Positions 21,885-34,027 of a stretch of 64,000 bases of DNA are shown here, one piece after another (position 1 is the stretch's first letter; every line of letters starts with the position of its first letter). Both the position numbers and the translations under genes were made by a program. Source of the stretch: Diphasiastrum complanatum (taxonomy: Eukaryota; Streptophyta; Lycopodiopsida; Lycopodiales; Lycopodiaceae); the NCBI GenBank assembly GCA_029204225.1, contig MU832222.1:17650-81649 (forward strand). The letters are read 5' to 3'. The notes beneath the pieces are model-generated. The model saw only the letters and a list, made by a program, of their open reading frames with translations. It was not told where the DNA came from and did no database searches.

Positions 21885-23142
21885 AAAGAAATATTATTGC
21901 TGAGAATTTGTTGAATACGAACCAAGATCCAGATCATCTGTTATAAACTTGCCAAACGCTAGCATCACAGAAACATTGGTAGATCGCTACTGTGAAAACA
22001 CATTTCTGCAAATTAACTACGTTGTGATTAGGGTGGAAAAGCTTCAGTTATCAATACATCTTTTCTCGAGTACGGATACGTAGGAAAATCCAATTCAATG
22101 TTGCATTTTGACAAGACAACTGTAGCTATTAAATTGACATGTATGTATAAAAAATATTTTCCACTTTGCTATGTAAAATATTTCTCCTTTTCTTCCAGCG
22201 TACCTTTAATTTACAAGTGACAAGACCACTAAATTTGTCTCAAAAATACTCTTCAAAATGGCATTGAGATACGTACGATACACGGACTACATTTGAACAC
22301 GAAACAACATCCATCAACCTCAAGCTACACATACTCGAGAAAAACTAATTATAACTGCTACGGCTTGCATACATCGATAGAATGCGTCAAATCTGAACTA
22401 GTGGCCGCAAGAAATAGACATAGCAATTTAGGCCAGTAGCTGGATTTGACATTTCACCTATCAGTTTTGACCTTTGTAAGTTCCTTACCTGTTGAAAACT
22501 TATAGTTTTTGATCTTATACTGTTTTGCTGCATTCAAATTTCAATTGTTGTAGTTTTCTTTAAGGTTGGTTAAAATATTTGAGAGCTCTCGTCTGAACCA
22601 ATGTTTAACAAAAGTTTGAAAAGTCTGTGGCCTAAACCTACATCCTTGAATGCTAGGTCCCTTGCCCACCTAGTTCAACAAACAGATCATCCTTGTCGTA
22701 ACTAGATATCTTTTAACGCACTGAATTCTGGAAAAAACTTAAATGATTAGATACTCAATTATTATAGTGTTCATGACCAGCCAAGCAATTATGTAGTATG
22801 ACGGAAAGAAATCTTCTATATCTTTTATTTTTACAACAGACAGCCAAGCCAGCCTGCAGACAGACTTTCATCCCCTGAACTCACTGAAATCTGCGCATGT
22901 GAACGTTATCATAAAAACTGAAATCAATGGCTCGCTCAATTTTCTCTTAGATGCATTGCTTAGTTTTCGTGATCTTTCTTGACAAATGCTCTATTGCGAT
23001 GCTTAATTCAAGAACAGGTTGATGGCAGTAGTTAAATTGTTATGATAACAGCTACATTTCCTGACAAAAGCTCTGAGAAGATCTACAGAAGGAAACTTAA
23101 AAGTGTCGAAACTGCATTCCTTCTGTATCACTCCACCCATTA
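21885..23142. other. Upstream region of sialidase gene
   Basis: Presumed promoter region, AT-rich, with no convincing frame and no repeats recognised. Confidence 0.35.
21941..21948 (-). promoter_or_regulatory. Weak TATA-like site for sialidase gene
   Basis: TTTATAA on the minus strand about 60 bp upstream of the start codon. The position would leave a very short leader, and no other core element was identified. This is inference only. Confidence 0.2.
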
Positions 23143-23325
23143 TCCGTCAATTAACACCATCCCACCTGGCAGATTTTCATACCTGACCGATAGGTTGACG
23201 ATACAATTAACACCAACACACCTGGCAGATTTTCATAGTACCTGACAGATAGGTTGACGATACAATTAACACCAACACACCTGGCAGATTTTCATACCTG
23301 ACGGATAGGTTGACGATACAGACGC
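23143..23325 (+). repeat. Minisatellite, 56-59 bp, three units
   Basis: Units start CACCTGGCAGATTTTCATA at 23163, 23219 and 23278. Each continues CCTGAC.GATAGGTTGACGA and ends CAATTAACACC. The second has a 3-bp insertion. Confidence 0.9.
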
Positions 23326-24100
23326 GAGAACATGCAATCCAGCTTTCGTCATTTTACAAATTAGTCTCTCCACTCAAACGCTGAATACTATAAATCACAA
23401 ACCAAAAACTAATAGTATAAATCCCTCCAGCTCACTCAATGGAATAATGAAGGATCAAATCAAATCAAATGCAGCCAGCAGAAGTAGCATCATTGTCGTG
23501 CTCGCCATATCCGATGCTCATTTCTCCCTCCACCTATTCTTTTTGCATCTGCAGCTGCGCCTACACTTGACTATTTTGCGTTTGATCGGACGAAAACTGA
23601 TGGCGATTTATATATTACTCCCCAGCACTTGGATATTTGCCACGCGTACCATGCTACTTGGACACTTTTGAACGGTTTATTACAAACAGGCATGTGGCAA
23701 CCTGAACATGAAGGACAAAATCCAACGTTAACTCATCAGGTACCATTTGAACGTCCTTTTGTCGATGTCGATGTCGATGCCAATTGCTTGATTCTGAATT
23801 AACGTAGGATAGTACCCAACTCGGAACTGGCAACTGCAACTGCCACTCACAACTTAGCAACATGCAGCTTGTCATGTGGGGTTCAAAGAAAACGTACTAA
23901 ATGAAGGAATGTGTCACTTGAAGGGCAGGTATTACCTCTATTTGAGTGCTGAAAGTTTATATGAAGTCCAATTTTAAAAGAGTTCTCTATGACATATGCA
24001 TTTGCTAAACAACCCTGCTCTTAGATTTCTTTGAAATTGACACCTATGGCCCAAGCTTGCCCCACTGTCGTGTGGCACTTGCCATTGTGGCTATACGTTA
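23326..24100. other. Unassigned stretch
   Basis: TATAAAT-like sites occur near 23390 and 23413, ahead of an ATG at 23447. The following 74-codon frame is hydrophobic but unrecognised, so I do not call a gene. Confidence 0.3.
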
Positions 24101-24111
24101 ACCTAATGGGT

Positions 24112-24390
24112 TGGCTCAGTCGGTTAGCTTGGTATCCAAAGTTTCGTTGGTCGCAAGTTTAAGCCAATATTTCACATGGTGAATTTTGACCCAAGCAAGA
24201 CTTTCCTTAGGGGGAAAAGGAGATTTGTGCTTGCAATTCAAAGATTAATCTTGTTTTTATCCTAGTGGTATCGAAAGATTTGCACATTGTAATCTTATTG
24301 CCCCCATTGGTTGTCAAAAACAAAGAATCTTTAATACCATGTCCCGACATAGTGTAATGATAGTGATAGCCACCCAAGATCGAATACAAT
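24112..24390 (+). mobile_element. tRNA-derived SINE candidate
   Basis: An exact RNA polymerase III A box (TGGCTCAGTCGG, 24112-24123) is followed about 32 bp later by a degenerate B box (AGTTTAAGCC, 24156-24165). This is the tRNA-like head of many plant SINEs. The 3' end and target duplication were not identified. Confidence 0.4.
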
Positions 24391-24502
24391 CAGATTTAGG
24401 AAAATTTTCATATGAGCAATGTTATATTTTGTAATGCCATCTTATCAATATGTTGCGGCTTCATATGTTGGAATTTATGTAACGTGACATTGTCGATAAT
24501 TA

Positions 24503-24930
24503 TCGAAAAGACTTTTAACAGTCCTTGTAACATGTAGTATAATCTTGTCCACAACTTCCATATCTTCTCTTTGCCAATTGCAATATAAGCTGTGCAAGCA
24601 TGCAACTTGAAGTAGGACCCTTTAATCAATAATGACCCAAAAGACTTTTGAAGAGTTGTTGCAACAAGTAGTATGATCTTGCCCGCAACTGCCATGTCAA
24701 TTCTCATCTTCAATTGCAATCTATGACATCCAACCATGCAAGACTTGAGGTGGCACATAAAGTTACAATTATAGTCATAATGTTTTTGAAGATATTTGAA
24801 GAGTTGTCACAATCGAAGTTCTTGTAAATAAATATCCCTTTTGAAGATATTTTGCAATATCTAGTATGTTCTTGTCCATAAATGTCATGTCAATTATCTT
24901 TACATATTTCATGACTTGTGAGTCATTTAT
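24503..24930 (+). repeat. Diverged tandem repeat, about 134 bp
   Basis: The motif TAGTAT.ATCTTG.CC recurs at 24535, 24669 and 24862. It is followed each time by CATGTCAATT-like and CAATTGCAAT-like blocks, and by ACTTGA in the first two units. The third unit is separated by extra sequence. Confidence 0.55.
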
Positions 24931-25621
24931 TATACGTGCAACTTTATGCATTCTAACTTGACTTTAATATGGAACAAATTCCAACCATCAGGCCACTCAC
25001 TCACCTCCAAGTTCACTAAGTTCTAACCATTTATATTCAACCCCAACATTGTTATTGGCAAGCTCTTTATGGGATTCTATAAACACGTAGATGGCTAAGA
25101 AGTATTGAAACTTTAGAGTTTCAAGAGTATTGGGATTAAAAAGAATTGATAATATGCTGCTAATTTTTTGAACCCAAATTAGTAATAAAAATAGTAATAC
25201 CCACCCAACATAATAAATTTGAAAGATTAATGGATCATCTATCAACAGTAAAGTCTAGAAACGTGAATGTGTTTAATCCACGAAAAATGTAGTGGAAATA
25301 GACTTAAACATAAACACATAAACAAATGTATGATAATAGCGATAACACATTCACGAGTATTAACCCACAGGTTGTAAGCAGCACTATGTTTGATAAAAAA
25401 AAATGTGAATCTATAAAAGAAATTGCAAATTAAAATTTATAATGGCAACACCAAAAAAAATTTAAACTCACATGAAGGTCACGATTGAAAATTTTAACAA
25501 GAGAATATACCAAAAAATAGAAACCAATTGCTCAACAATCTATTATCACTATGTAGAGAGCTTGATTTCCCAATAGTGCTAAAAACAATGAAAAATGATA
25601 TTACTATCAAGTTAGTATAAC
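24931..25621. other. AT-rich stretch left of Copia-1
   Basis: Nothing supported. It ends in ATTCC (25622-25626), the target duplication of Copia-1. Confidence 0.4.
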
Positions 25622-25626
25622 ATTCC

Positions 25627-26280
25627 TGTGAGAGATTTCAACTAGTTTAGTCTAGTTTAGTCACATTTTGGTAAATTGTCAATAAGAGGCCAAAACTAAT
25701 TTTAGACTTAGAGACAAACTTTTTGAAGTTATATTAGTTTAAAATACATTCAATAAACACTTTTGGAAAGTGTGGGAAAGTTGGTAGTCGAGTTTGAGAG
25801 AGATTCAAATTTGAACTTTGGGTACATTGAATCTAGACCCAAAAATAGTAGGGTTTACATTTTGGAGGGAAAGCCAAGTGGCCAAATAGGGTTTGGAAAC
25901 TCTATAAAAGGATGTAACTCGTGGAGAGACACGTCTTCTCTCTTCTCTCTCTCATTTCATCATTATACATGGTTCTCTTTGGGTTCTACTACTCGTTGGT
26001 GCACTATCTTGGTGTTATCTTGCAATTCTATGTGTAGAATGATCATTTATTGCTATTTTCGGTTCCACACGTGTGAAATACAGTAGGGTACTGTAATTGT
26101 ACGGACAGCAAACATATTTTATGTTTTGGTTCATGTTTGATCAATATCTCTTAGAGTTTGCATCTCATTTTGTATGTAGATGCTGATTTTTCTACATTGG
26201 CAGGATTGTTGGTTTGCTCCTTATTGTAACCAAAGATTTGGGACTTGGATTGGATCTTGAATGATCTGAAATCCTTCACA
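25627..26280 (+). mobile_element. Copia-1 5' LTR (654 bp)
   Basis: Begins TGTGAGAG, ends CTTCACA, and is followed at once by the plant initiator-Met primer site. It is preceded by ATTCC. It is almost identical to the oppositely oriented copy at 29696-30349. It contains CTATAAAAGG near 25901 as a TATA element, and CACACGTGTG near 26066. Confidence 0.93.
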
Positions 26281-26292
26281 TGGTATCAGAGC
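26281..26292 (+). other. Copia-1 primer binding site
   Basis: TGGTATCAGAGC directly after the LTR, complementary to plant initiator methionine tRNA. The leader continues to 26880 without features. Confidence 0.95.
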
Positions 26293-26880
26293 TCTTGTGT
26301 TTCAGGTTATGAAAGGATCAGTCATCTTTAGCAAGGATTTGGAGGAGCTACCAATGCTAGAGCATGCTAGATTGATCTCTACTCAAAAATCAGCATTTTT
26401 GCATGTGTAGAAGTGATCTTTTGTAGGTCAAAACTCAATATAGGGTTATATACCTGATCAATTCCGATTTCACACTTGGCTTGCTGAATTTAGATGATTT
26501 TTGGTGCATTAGTAAGGTCTCATTAGAGTCTAAAGAAGATATACCAAGTTTCTAGAAATTGCATGTAGAATTTGAGATATTCAATTTTTTGTGATTTTGT
26601 CAAAACCCTAATTTTGATTGGATCTCTAGTTTTTGAGGTTACTGAACTTCATTTGAGTGTGTTTCAATCTTAGGAAGTGGCAAGAATCATTAGATTGAGG
26701 ATAGATCATAGGTTGATCAAGATTTCACTATTCTATGTGTTGATTTTCTAGTCAGAAGTGCTAGAAGAGATTTGAGAGGTTCCATATCTTTGTGATTTCT
26801 TCTTGAGTTCATTTGTTGACATTCAAGAGAGTTCTTTGTGCATTGGAACAGGTTGAAAGAGAAGATCAGGTCACTTCAAC

Positions 26881-27255
26881 ATGGCTACAAGTGGAGGCTT
26901 TATGTTGGAGAGCAATGATAGGCTTACCTCAATCAACTATTCTACTTGGAAGGTGAGGATGGAGTCCTTATTGGAGATGAATGAGTTGATGGAGATTGTT
27001 GTAGGTTTGGAGGAGAGACCAACAACTCAACAAGATCAAGCGAGGTATGACAAGAGAGCAAAGAAAGCTCTACACATGATTAAGATGAATGTTACCAATG
27101 AACTTCTCAGGGAAGTTGGTAAGTGCACATCATCTTTGGAGGCTTGGGAAGCTTTGAAGAAGCTTTATGAATCCAAATCTACATCAAGAGTGCTTACTCT
27201 TAGAAGGAAAATCTTTCAAAGTTTGCAAAAGAAGGTTCCCCACTTTAAGATCTGA
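26881..27255 (+). pseudogene. Copia-1 gag, truncated by rearrangement
   Basis: Starts MATSGGFMLESNDRLTSINY, followed by STWKVRMESLLEMNELMEIV and later MIKMNVTNELLREVGKC. It aligns throughout with the gag of Copia-2 (DUF4219/UBN2-type). The frame leaves gag after SLQKK near 27234, where Copia-2 continues, so 27235 is the likely inversion breakpoint. Zinc knuckle and pol are absent downstream on this strand. Confidence 0.85.
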
Positions 27256-28419
27256 AAGATTTGATTTAGATCTTGCTTTTTCCAAGAGGGCAAATTCAGA
27301 CTCCCAAGGGATCTCCCGATCTTGCAACATTTCACTTCCAACATCCTACATTCCCAAAACCATCCGAAGATCACAACTTTTATCATATGATCTCACCATC
27401 CAGGACCCAAACACATCCATTCACCATAAATCATTGTTCAAATTTGTGAGGCCACACTCGAACACCATCCACCACCATTAGACTTTCCGATTTCTTAAGA
27501 TTGCAATCTGTGAGATTCCAACTAGAAGACTTATCATTTTGATTAGAACTACTCTTCCTAGTTGGCCAATTTTGAAAATATACTACAAGGCATTATCAAG
27601 TCATCATCTATATTTCCCACATCCAGATTTCCCATCCTCTACTCCTTCTACACTCTCATTCCCTGAGTTCTCAACATATGCATTTCCCATCTCACCACTT
27701 CACATTCCCAAAACCTGTTCCACATTCCCAACTCTTGCTCTTTCATTTATTTTTTACATTCCCAACTTTTTGCATTCCCCACATCTACCTTCATAGATCT
27801 TTTATATTTCCTAACTCAAAATCACAGCCTAATCAGTTTAAAACTTATATCAACATATGGACCACTCAACAAAAACAAAATTTAAACGTTTATTGCTTTG
27901 ATAATAAAACAAGTGTTTTAATTGAAGAGAGAGATATATAGTTTGTTGATTTATTGACAGAAAAAGTATATGTCGCATTGACAATTAAAGAAACCATAAG
28001 AAAGGGAGTAATACTTACTAGCACATTAAAACTCGTAAAGAAGAAGTGATTACCACATGCAAATAAAATGTGAGAAAAAAGATATCCATATCAACACATG
28101 CAAAGAAACTGTCATGAGAAAACCACGTATACACACACATGTGAAAAAGTCCTAAGTGAGAAACCATTCATATTAACACATGCAAAGAGTATGTAAGAAA
28201 GTCTCAGTCTCAGCCGTAGAATGGTAGAATCAGCTTCACTACGGTTGTATGGCACAAGAAGGCTTTGGGACTGCTCTTTAAGGTTTCTAGAAGATGGTGA
28301 TGGCAGCTACTTTTAGAAATGAGCTCAGGTATGCAAGTATTCAATTTTTCGATCGATGACATTTAAGTCCTTTTTAGGACTGCTTCAGAGAGTTGTATAA
28401 ATTTGCTCAGAATCCCTAC
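27256..28419. other. Inverted flank of Copia-1, with CATTCCC-rich stretch
   Basis: By the inversion model this is former right flank in reverse. At 27330-27800 the motif CATTCCC or CACATTCCCAA recurs every 20-60 bp, giving a low-complexity frame that is not a gene. The remainder is AT-rich and unassigned. Confidence 0.4.
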
Positions 28420-28930
28420 TTGGAGGATGATTGAAGGGCTTTAACTCATACACATGTTGAAGATGGCCTTTTCTCTCAAATGTAACTTTTTGGGCAGTTA
28501 TGGAGCCCCTCCATCTCCTTAGGAATCTATCTCAGAAATGGCTCCAAGGTCAGAGACACTGTGGAAAGGAACTAGTGGTCATAAATAGCTCCTTTGACAA
28601 CGATGGAGGCTTTTTATTTCACTTGCAATTTGTCTTAGCAATGGCTCCAAGTTCAGATACATTGTGAAGAGGAATTGGTGGTTAGAAATAGCTCCTATGA
28701 CAACAATGGAGGCTTCCCAATCTTCTTGGAATGTGTCTCTACAATGGTTGAGAGATCAAATGCACGTTGAAGTTGTCTCTTACTAAAAAGAACAGCTCTT
28801 TAGCAGCAATGACAACTCTCTAATCCTTTGTAATTTGCTTCTTCAATGACTCCAAATCAAAGACATGCTTGAAGCTGCATTTTACTCAAAGAATAGCCTT
28901 CTATTAGCAATTATTTTGATAAATATTTGG
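28420..28930 (+). repeat. 103-bp minisatellite, about five diverged units
   Basis: The anchor AATGGCTCC / AATGGTTG / AATGACTCC occurs at 28537, 28640, 28743 and 28845 (spacing 103, 103, 102), with an earlier eroded unit. Each unit repeats AGAGACA.., GAAG.., and TAGCTCC.TTGACAAC...TGGAGGC. Confidence 0.8.
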
Positions 28931-29695
28931 ACTTGTTGCAACAAACGTCATAGAAATAATGTTTACATTGTGTAACTAGATACGTGTATCACACCATATG
29001 CTACCTTTCCTTGGGCAACTGACATGAATCAAACTTGCTAAACTCATAGAAGATATACTCACAAATTGCCAAGGCCCTTCAACAGCTATCAATAATTCTT
29101 ACGTGGATAGAAATATGGAATCTATATTGTTATAGTAGGATGAGGAAGTTAAATATTGTGATTTTTCATCTACATCCTTTGTCTCAAGTATGGATCTACA
29201 TCTGCAAAGTTGTTAAGTTGATATTTGATCCAGATTTGCAATTCAACTACATCAATTTGTAGAAATCTGCAAGAAATCTTTGTGAAAAGAGATCATATCA
29301 ACATATTCAGAAGCTACAATAACTTCGACAACTTGGAGCAGATGAAATGGTGGTTTTACATTTATTCGAGAAAATTAAATACACCTTGAAAAGGGGTGTG
29401 AAAATTACAAGTTGTATTAAGTGCATAGGGTAGAATGAATGTCATTTCCTTCTAACGTATGATTGTAAAGTGGCTACATGCATGTCACCAGTAGGACATT
29501 AAATTATTTCTAGCGTGGTGTTTCATATGACATTCACGTAGCAAAGTAGTTAAAAAACTATTTCTATATATTATCTAACCAATCAACCTTCTATAATGAT
29601 TTGAGGCAAAACAATCAAGAAGAGATTGTTCTCAATTTTACTCTCATTTTAGAACTTTATTGTCTAGTCTTGAATGAGTGTTAAATTGAAGGAAT
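28931..29695. other. AT-rich flank ending in target duplication
   Basis: No gene seen. It ends GGAAT (29691-29695), the reverse complement of the ATTCC next to the other Copia-1 LTR. Confidence 0.4.
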
Positions 29696-30349
29696 TGTGA
29701 AGGATTTCAGATCATTCAAGATCCAATCCAAGTCCCAAGTCTTTGGTTACAATAAGGAGCAAACCAACAATCCTGCCAATGTAGAAAAATCAGCATCTAC
29801 ATACAAAATGAGATGCAAACTCTAAGAGATATTGATCAAACATGAACCGAAACATAAAATATGTTTTCTGTCCGTACAAGTACAGTACCCTACTGTATTT
29901 CACACGTGTGGAACCGAAAATAGCAATAAATGATCATTCTACACATAGAATTGCAAGATAACACCAAGATAGTGCACCAATGAGTAGTAGAACCCAAAGA
30001 GAACCATGTATAATGATGAAATGAGAGAGAGAAGAGAGAAGATGTGTCTCTCCACGAGTTACATCCTTTTATAGAGTTTCCAAACCCTATTTGGCCACTT
30101 GGCTTTCCCTCCAAAATGTAAACCCTACTATTATTGGGTCTAGATTCAATGTACCCAAAGTTCAAATTTGAATCTCTCTCAAACTTGACTACCAACTTTT
30201 CCACACTTTCCAAAAGTGTTTATTGAATGTATTTTAAACTAATATAACTTCAAAAAGTTTGTCTCTAAGTCTAAAATTAGTTTTGGCCTCTTATTGACAA
30301 TTTACCAAAATGTGACTAAACTAGACTAAACTAGTTGAAATCTCTCACA
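29696..30349 (-). mobile_element. Copia-1 3' LTR, inverted (654 bp)
   Basis: Exactly the same length as the LTR at 25627-26280 and nearly identical, but on the minus strand. In its own orientation it is preceded by a polypurine tract and followed by ATTCC. Confidence 0.93.
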
Positions 30350-30362
30350 CTCCCTCTTCAAC
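30350..30362 (-). other. Copia-1 polypurine tract
   Basis: GAAGAGGGAG abuts the LTR start TGTGAGAG on the minus strand. This shows that the LTR is the 3' copy and that element interior lies at higher coordinates. Confidence 0.85.
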
Positions 30363-30526
30363 TAGTTTTGGCATAGTTTTTACAATAGAACTTTGATCCA
30401 ACTTTAGAATGATCTCCATCCTAAGTATAGATCTTCTTTCTAAGGTTCTAAAGTATCTTTCATAATTGATATAGAGAATAGTGTCCAAATTGGATGCTTC
30501 ACTATTTCTTACATCAATTTTATACA

Positions 30527-31756
30527 TCAAGATATAACTAGAACATGAAGAACCAAATAGAATGTGAATGAAATGATTCCTCCATGTTTAAAACTTTGAA
30601 CTCTCTGGAAAATTACAGCAACCAAACAATAAATGTGAGTGATGACCATTTTTTTGCTTGTCTCCTCCAACTTTGTCCTTTCTTGATATGTCTCCACCAT
30701 AAAACTCCATGAATGAGCCTCCATCTCCATCTTGCCACAAGAAACCATCAAACCTTGGAAATCCATGAGTATGTGAGTACATTAATGATGCAAATCCAGC
30801 ACCACATGACTCCATAAACCAAGTAGGTTGCACTAGTCCATCTTCAAGATCTACTTGACACAAGAAAATGACCATGAATTCACCAAAAATTGACAATCTC
30901 CAAGTATTGGCACCAAGTAATTCAACACTTGAGAACTTAGCCATGGATGAGTGACATAATGAACCTCCATTAGCTTCATTTCCATCAGCAAAACCAGCCA
31001 ATAATGCTAGTACAACTCCAACAATAAGATATTGCAAGACAATGTAGCTAGTTTGTCCATATCTTGACAATTTGCGCACATCCACATGAAATAGCTCAAA
31101 CACGAGATAGAACAAGTAAAGTCAACTTGAACAACACTTCCTTGCTGCTCCTTTGACCCAACTTGAGTCTTCAATACGCTGCAAAAACAGATCCAAAACA
31201 TCTTTGCCAAATAACCTTCCTTTGATGCTCTTGACTAGCTCTAAATTGCCACCTTTCCTTTTGTGTTGTTGAAGCCCTTTGAGACCAACCTCTTGATCTT
31301 CCTCTTGACCATCAAAGTCATTGAACAAACTTTGTTTTCCAGATCCATTACTTGCTTTTTCAGTATGAAAACCATGAGAACCAATATCCACTTGCATAGC
31401 ATCATCTACACAAGAAAATTCTCCAAAACATGTGAGTAAAGCAAAGTGTGTCGCTTCCACTTGCATACCTTTCTCTTGATCATCAAAGATATCAAAGATA
31501 TGAATATCTTCATACCTGAAACTCTGGAAATACTCCCTCTCAAACATATGATCTAGATCCAACAAGAACTCATCAATGCTTGATCTTGAATTTCCACAAA
31601 GGTTAGTGAAAACAATGTCACCAATGTCACCATCATAAATCAAAAGATAGAAGGGCATCCTGCTTACCAAAGAATGATGGATAAAAACAACATGTGATGC
31701 CAACCTGGAGATCACTATGCATATAACCATGCAACTCACATGATTCATCACCAAAG
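30527..31756 (-). pseudogene. Eroded Copia RT and 3' region, copy A
   Basis: Minus-strand frames 31754-31122 and 31115-30588. YLLIYDGDI, then VFTN, then HMFEREY sit where Copia reverse transcriptase has its YVDD box and following helix, but the DD pair is missing. Downstream come SIKGRLFGKDVLDL, DLEDGLVQPTWFMESCGA and THGFPRFDG. Close relatives of these pieces occur in copy B (34024-35335) and copy C (35351-36106). It leads directly to the Copia-1 polypurine tract. The assignment to RT is by position and resemblance. Confidence 0.5.
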
Positions 31757-33362
31757 TGTTAGAAATTACTCCCTAGGTAATCATCTCCAACAATATTGGC
31801 TCACAACCATGGCCATGCAGATCCACATCACCCCATAATGCACTCCATTCTCTCAAGACATGTACCACCTCCATGTACACTCCATGCCACCTACCTCCAA
31901 GTAGGCTTGACCCAGCCCTAGGTCACCACACATGATGCACCAACTTAAGAACATCCTCTATGCATACAGTAATGTATCATACATGAGCAAATCTAGCATG
32001 TCCCTTAGTATCACCCCAATGGACTTGTCATCCATATACTATGTTCACCTGATGTCTTCCATCAAGATCACTCCTACTAGACAAACCGAAAACCAAAGAA
32101 ACATCGTTCACGGGATTCTGAGACTAGTGTCTCCTCCTACCATACTGAGGTATATAGCTCTGAGTGACTTTCACTAGGCTTCTCCCTGATCTCACACATT
32201 TGGATCTGAACCAACAAGATTCCAACACCTATGCAAGCCTAGACTCATGCAAATATATCCAAATGCATGAAAGCTAAAGGTAGTAGATGCCTCCCCATCC
32301 ATGCCAATGCCAATGACTGGCCTCTTGCTGTATCACCATCTTGTACTCCCAGATGAGCACAGCATGAGGTTCTTGCCATCAGTGTCTCCTCCAGTAGATC
32401 ACTTACAAACCACTCACCACAATGTTTGCCCTCCAATCACACCCAACGCTCTCCATCATCTCTAGTCCTGGCTCACAAAGCTTCACGCCTTGTTCATTTT
32501 GTGTTTGCAGCTTTTTGATTCCATCATGAATCACTCTTGTAAGTCATGTCCATCAACCAATGACTCAAGCCCAATCTAAAATAGCTGCCCCTTGATGATC
32601 ATCATGTCATCCTACAGTCCTATCCCTATCAAGTATCTCAATGTCATCACTGATCTCGAAGATCTGAGCATCTACCCTATAGTGCCCCACCTATATTGTC
32701 CCAAGCTAGCTCCAAAGTTGCTCTTGTGAATTATTCCAAGCCATTCCCTGAGAATACACTAATATGTGAACTCCAAAGTCACCATCAAGTCCCTCACATA
32801 TTGTGCATGCCAATATCACTCCCAATGAACCTATGAGATCTTCCATAGCCCAAAGCAAAAAACCTACACTTTTCTATCACTGGTATAATGACCCTAAAGG
32901 ATTGCCCCTACGATGAGGATAGGAAAACACAATAGAAGAGACTATGGAGCCAAACTGCCCAACCAATCATAGATCAAACCTAGATCTAAGCCCCCAAGCC
33001 ATGCCATGTGAAGCAAGAGGAGAAGAGAGAAGCTGGTAACCTAAACCCAATATGTCGACGGGAGAATCCCTACCTCATTATATAGAGAGTAGAGTCCTGT
33101 GCATGCAACCATGCAACCCCCATGCAGGTCAACTATAAATAGGTCTCATCTCTTCATGCAGTCCTCCTGCCTATGTCCATCACACAGACATGCAATACTC
33201 CATATGTCTCAATTAGAGTGTGTAGGTCCTCTCAAGGTAATTAGTCACAAACAGGCCTTGACATGGAATTAAATCACAGCGTGACCAATAATCTAGAGTA
33301 CTGGAGGGCCGGTCTACCATATTAGGACTATTCCAAGTCCTTAACCAAATATGGCCATAACA
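31757..33362 (+). mobile_element. C-rich LTR-like insertion (1.6 kb)
   Basis: The block starts TGTTAG and ends ATAACA, is clearly C-rich compared with its surroundings, and has TATAAATAG at 33134-33142 about 230 bp before its end, as in an LTR. It separates Copia protease from RT on the minus strand. No matching 5-bp target duplication was seen (CAAAG on the left, ATTGG on the right), so it may be a solo LTR with altered ends or another insert. Confidence 0.35.
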
Positions 33363-33429
33363 ATTGGAATCTGCATCATTGATGCAATATTGATAGAAAA
33401 AATTGACTTGACTTACCCAGAATAGGTCG

Positions 33430-33895
33430 TTGAAGTGTATCTCCTTGATGAAAAACCTAATACATTGCTACACAACTAAATTGCCATATCTCTTGCATTG
33501 ACAATTGCTCCTTTGCCATACATCCAACTTGGTTAGCAAAAACACAAGCATAAAGTTTGAACAATTTACCTTGCCTCTTTCCTTTTTTGCAATCAATTTA
33601 TCCTCCTTCTTGATCAAACAACCATCACCATCAAACTCCACTTTGAATCCCTTGTCAAGCATTTGACTCACACTAAGAAGGTTCTTAGTGATAGATGGAA
33701 TGGAAATAGGAATTGTGGCAATCCCTTTGATTGCACACTCACCATCATTGGCCGTGTAGATCACCTTTTTATCACCTTCAAATGCCATCAATGATGAATA
33801 ATACTCCTCTGATATGTCATATGTGATGTAGCTCCACTATCAATCCACCAAGGTTAAATAACTCCATGATTAGCCAACAAGCAAGATGACATAAC
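33430..33895 (-). pseudogene. Copia protease and gag-pre-integrase, decayed
   Basis: Reading the minus strand, WWIDSGATSHMT carries the D-S-G protease site. After a frame change, AFEGDKKVIYTANDGECAIK, ITKNLLSVSQMLDKGF and DGDGCLIKKEDKLIAK follow. After another frame change, GKLFKLYACVFANQVGCMA and EQLSMQEIWQF give the start of the pre-integrase domain. It stops there. It fits as the pol start of Copia-1 moved by the inversion. Confidence 0.75.
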
Positions 33896-33935
33896 AAAAG
33901 CATTGAATTTTGTTCATCAATGTGAAAAAAGTGGA

Positions 33936-34027
33936 TCTTGAATGGATCCAAACTCCCAAAATACTTGGCTAAGATCTTTGCACAACAAGCTACAAAAGCT
34001 AGAAATGGCAAAGCATCCTAATGCTAC
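33936..34027 (-). mobile_element. Short fragment of Copia-4-type LTR
   Basis: About 92 bp almost identical to 59440-59540, the end of the Copia-4 5' LTR. No primer site follows, so this is a fragment. Confidence 0.6.

Noticed and set aside
23447-23671. Possible small gene after two TATA-like sites
   Set aside because: The hydrophobic 74-codon frame lacks any recognisable feature and has no downstream exon evidence.
25763-26086. 107-codon frame repeated almost identically at 29890-30213
   Set aside because: It lies wholly inside the two Copia-1 LTRs; its conservation reflects LTR identity, not a gene.
27539-27941. Pro/His/Phe-rich frames
   Set aside because: They come from recurring CATTCCC motifs and have no gene structure.
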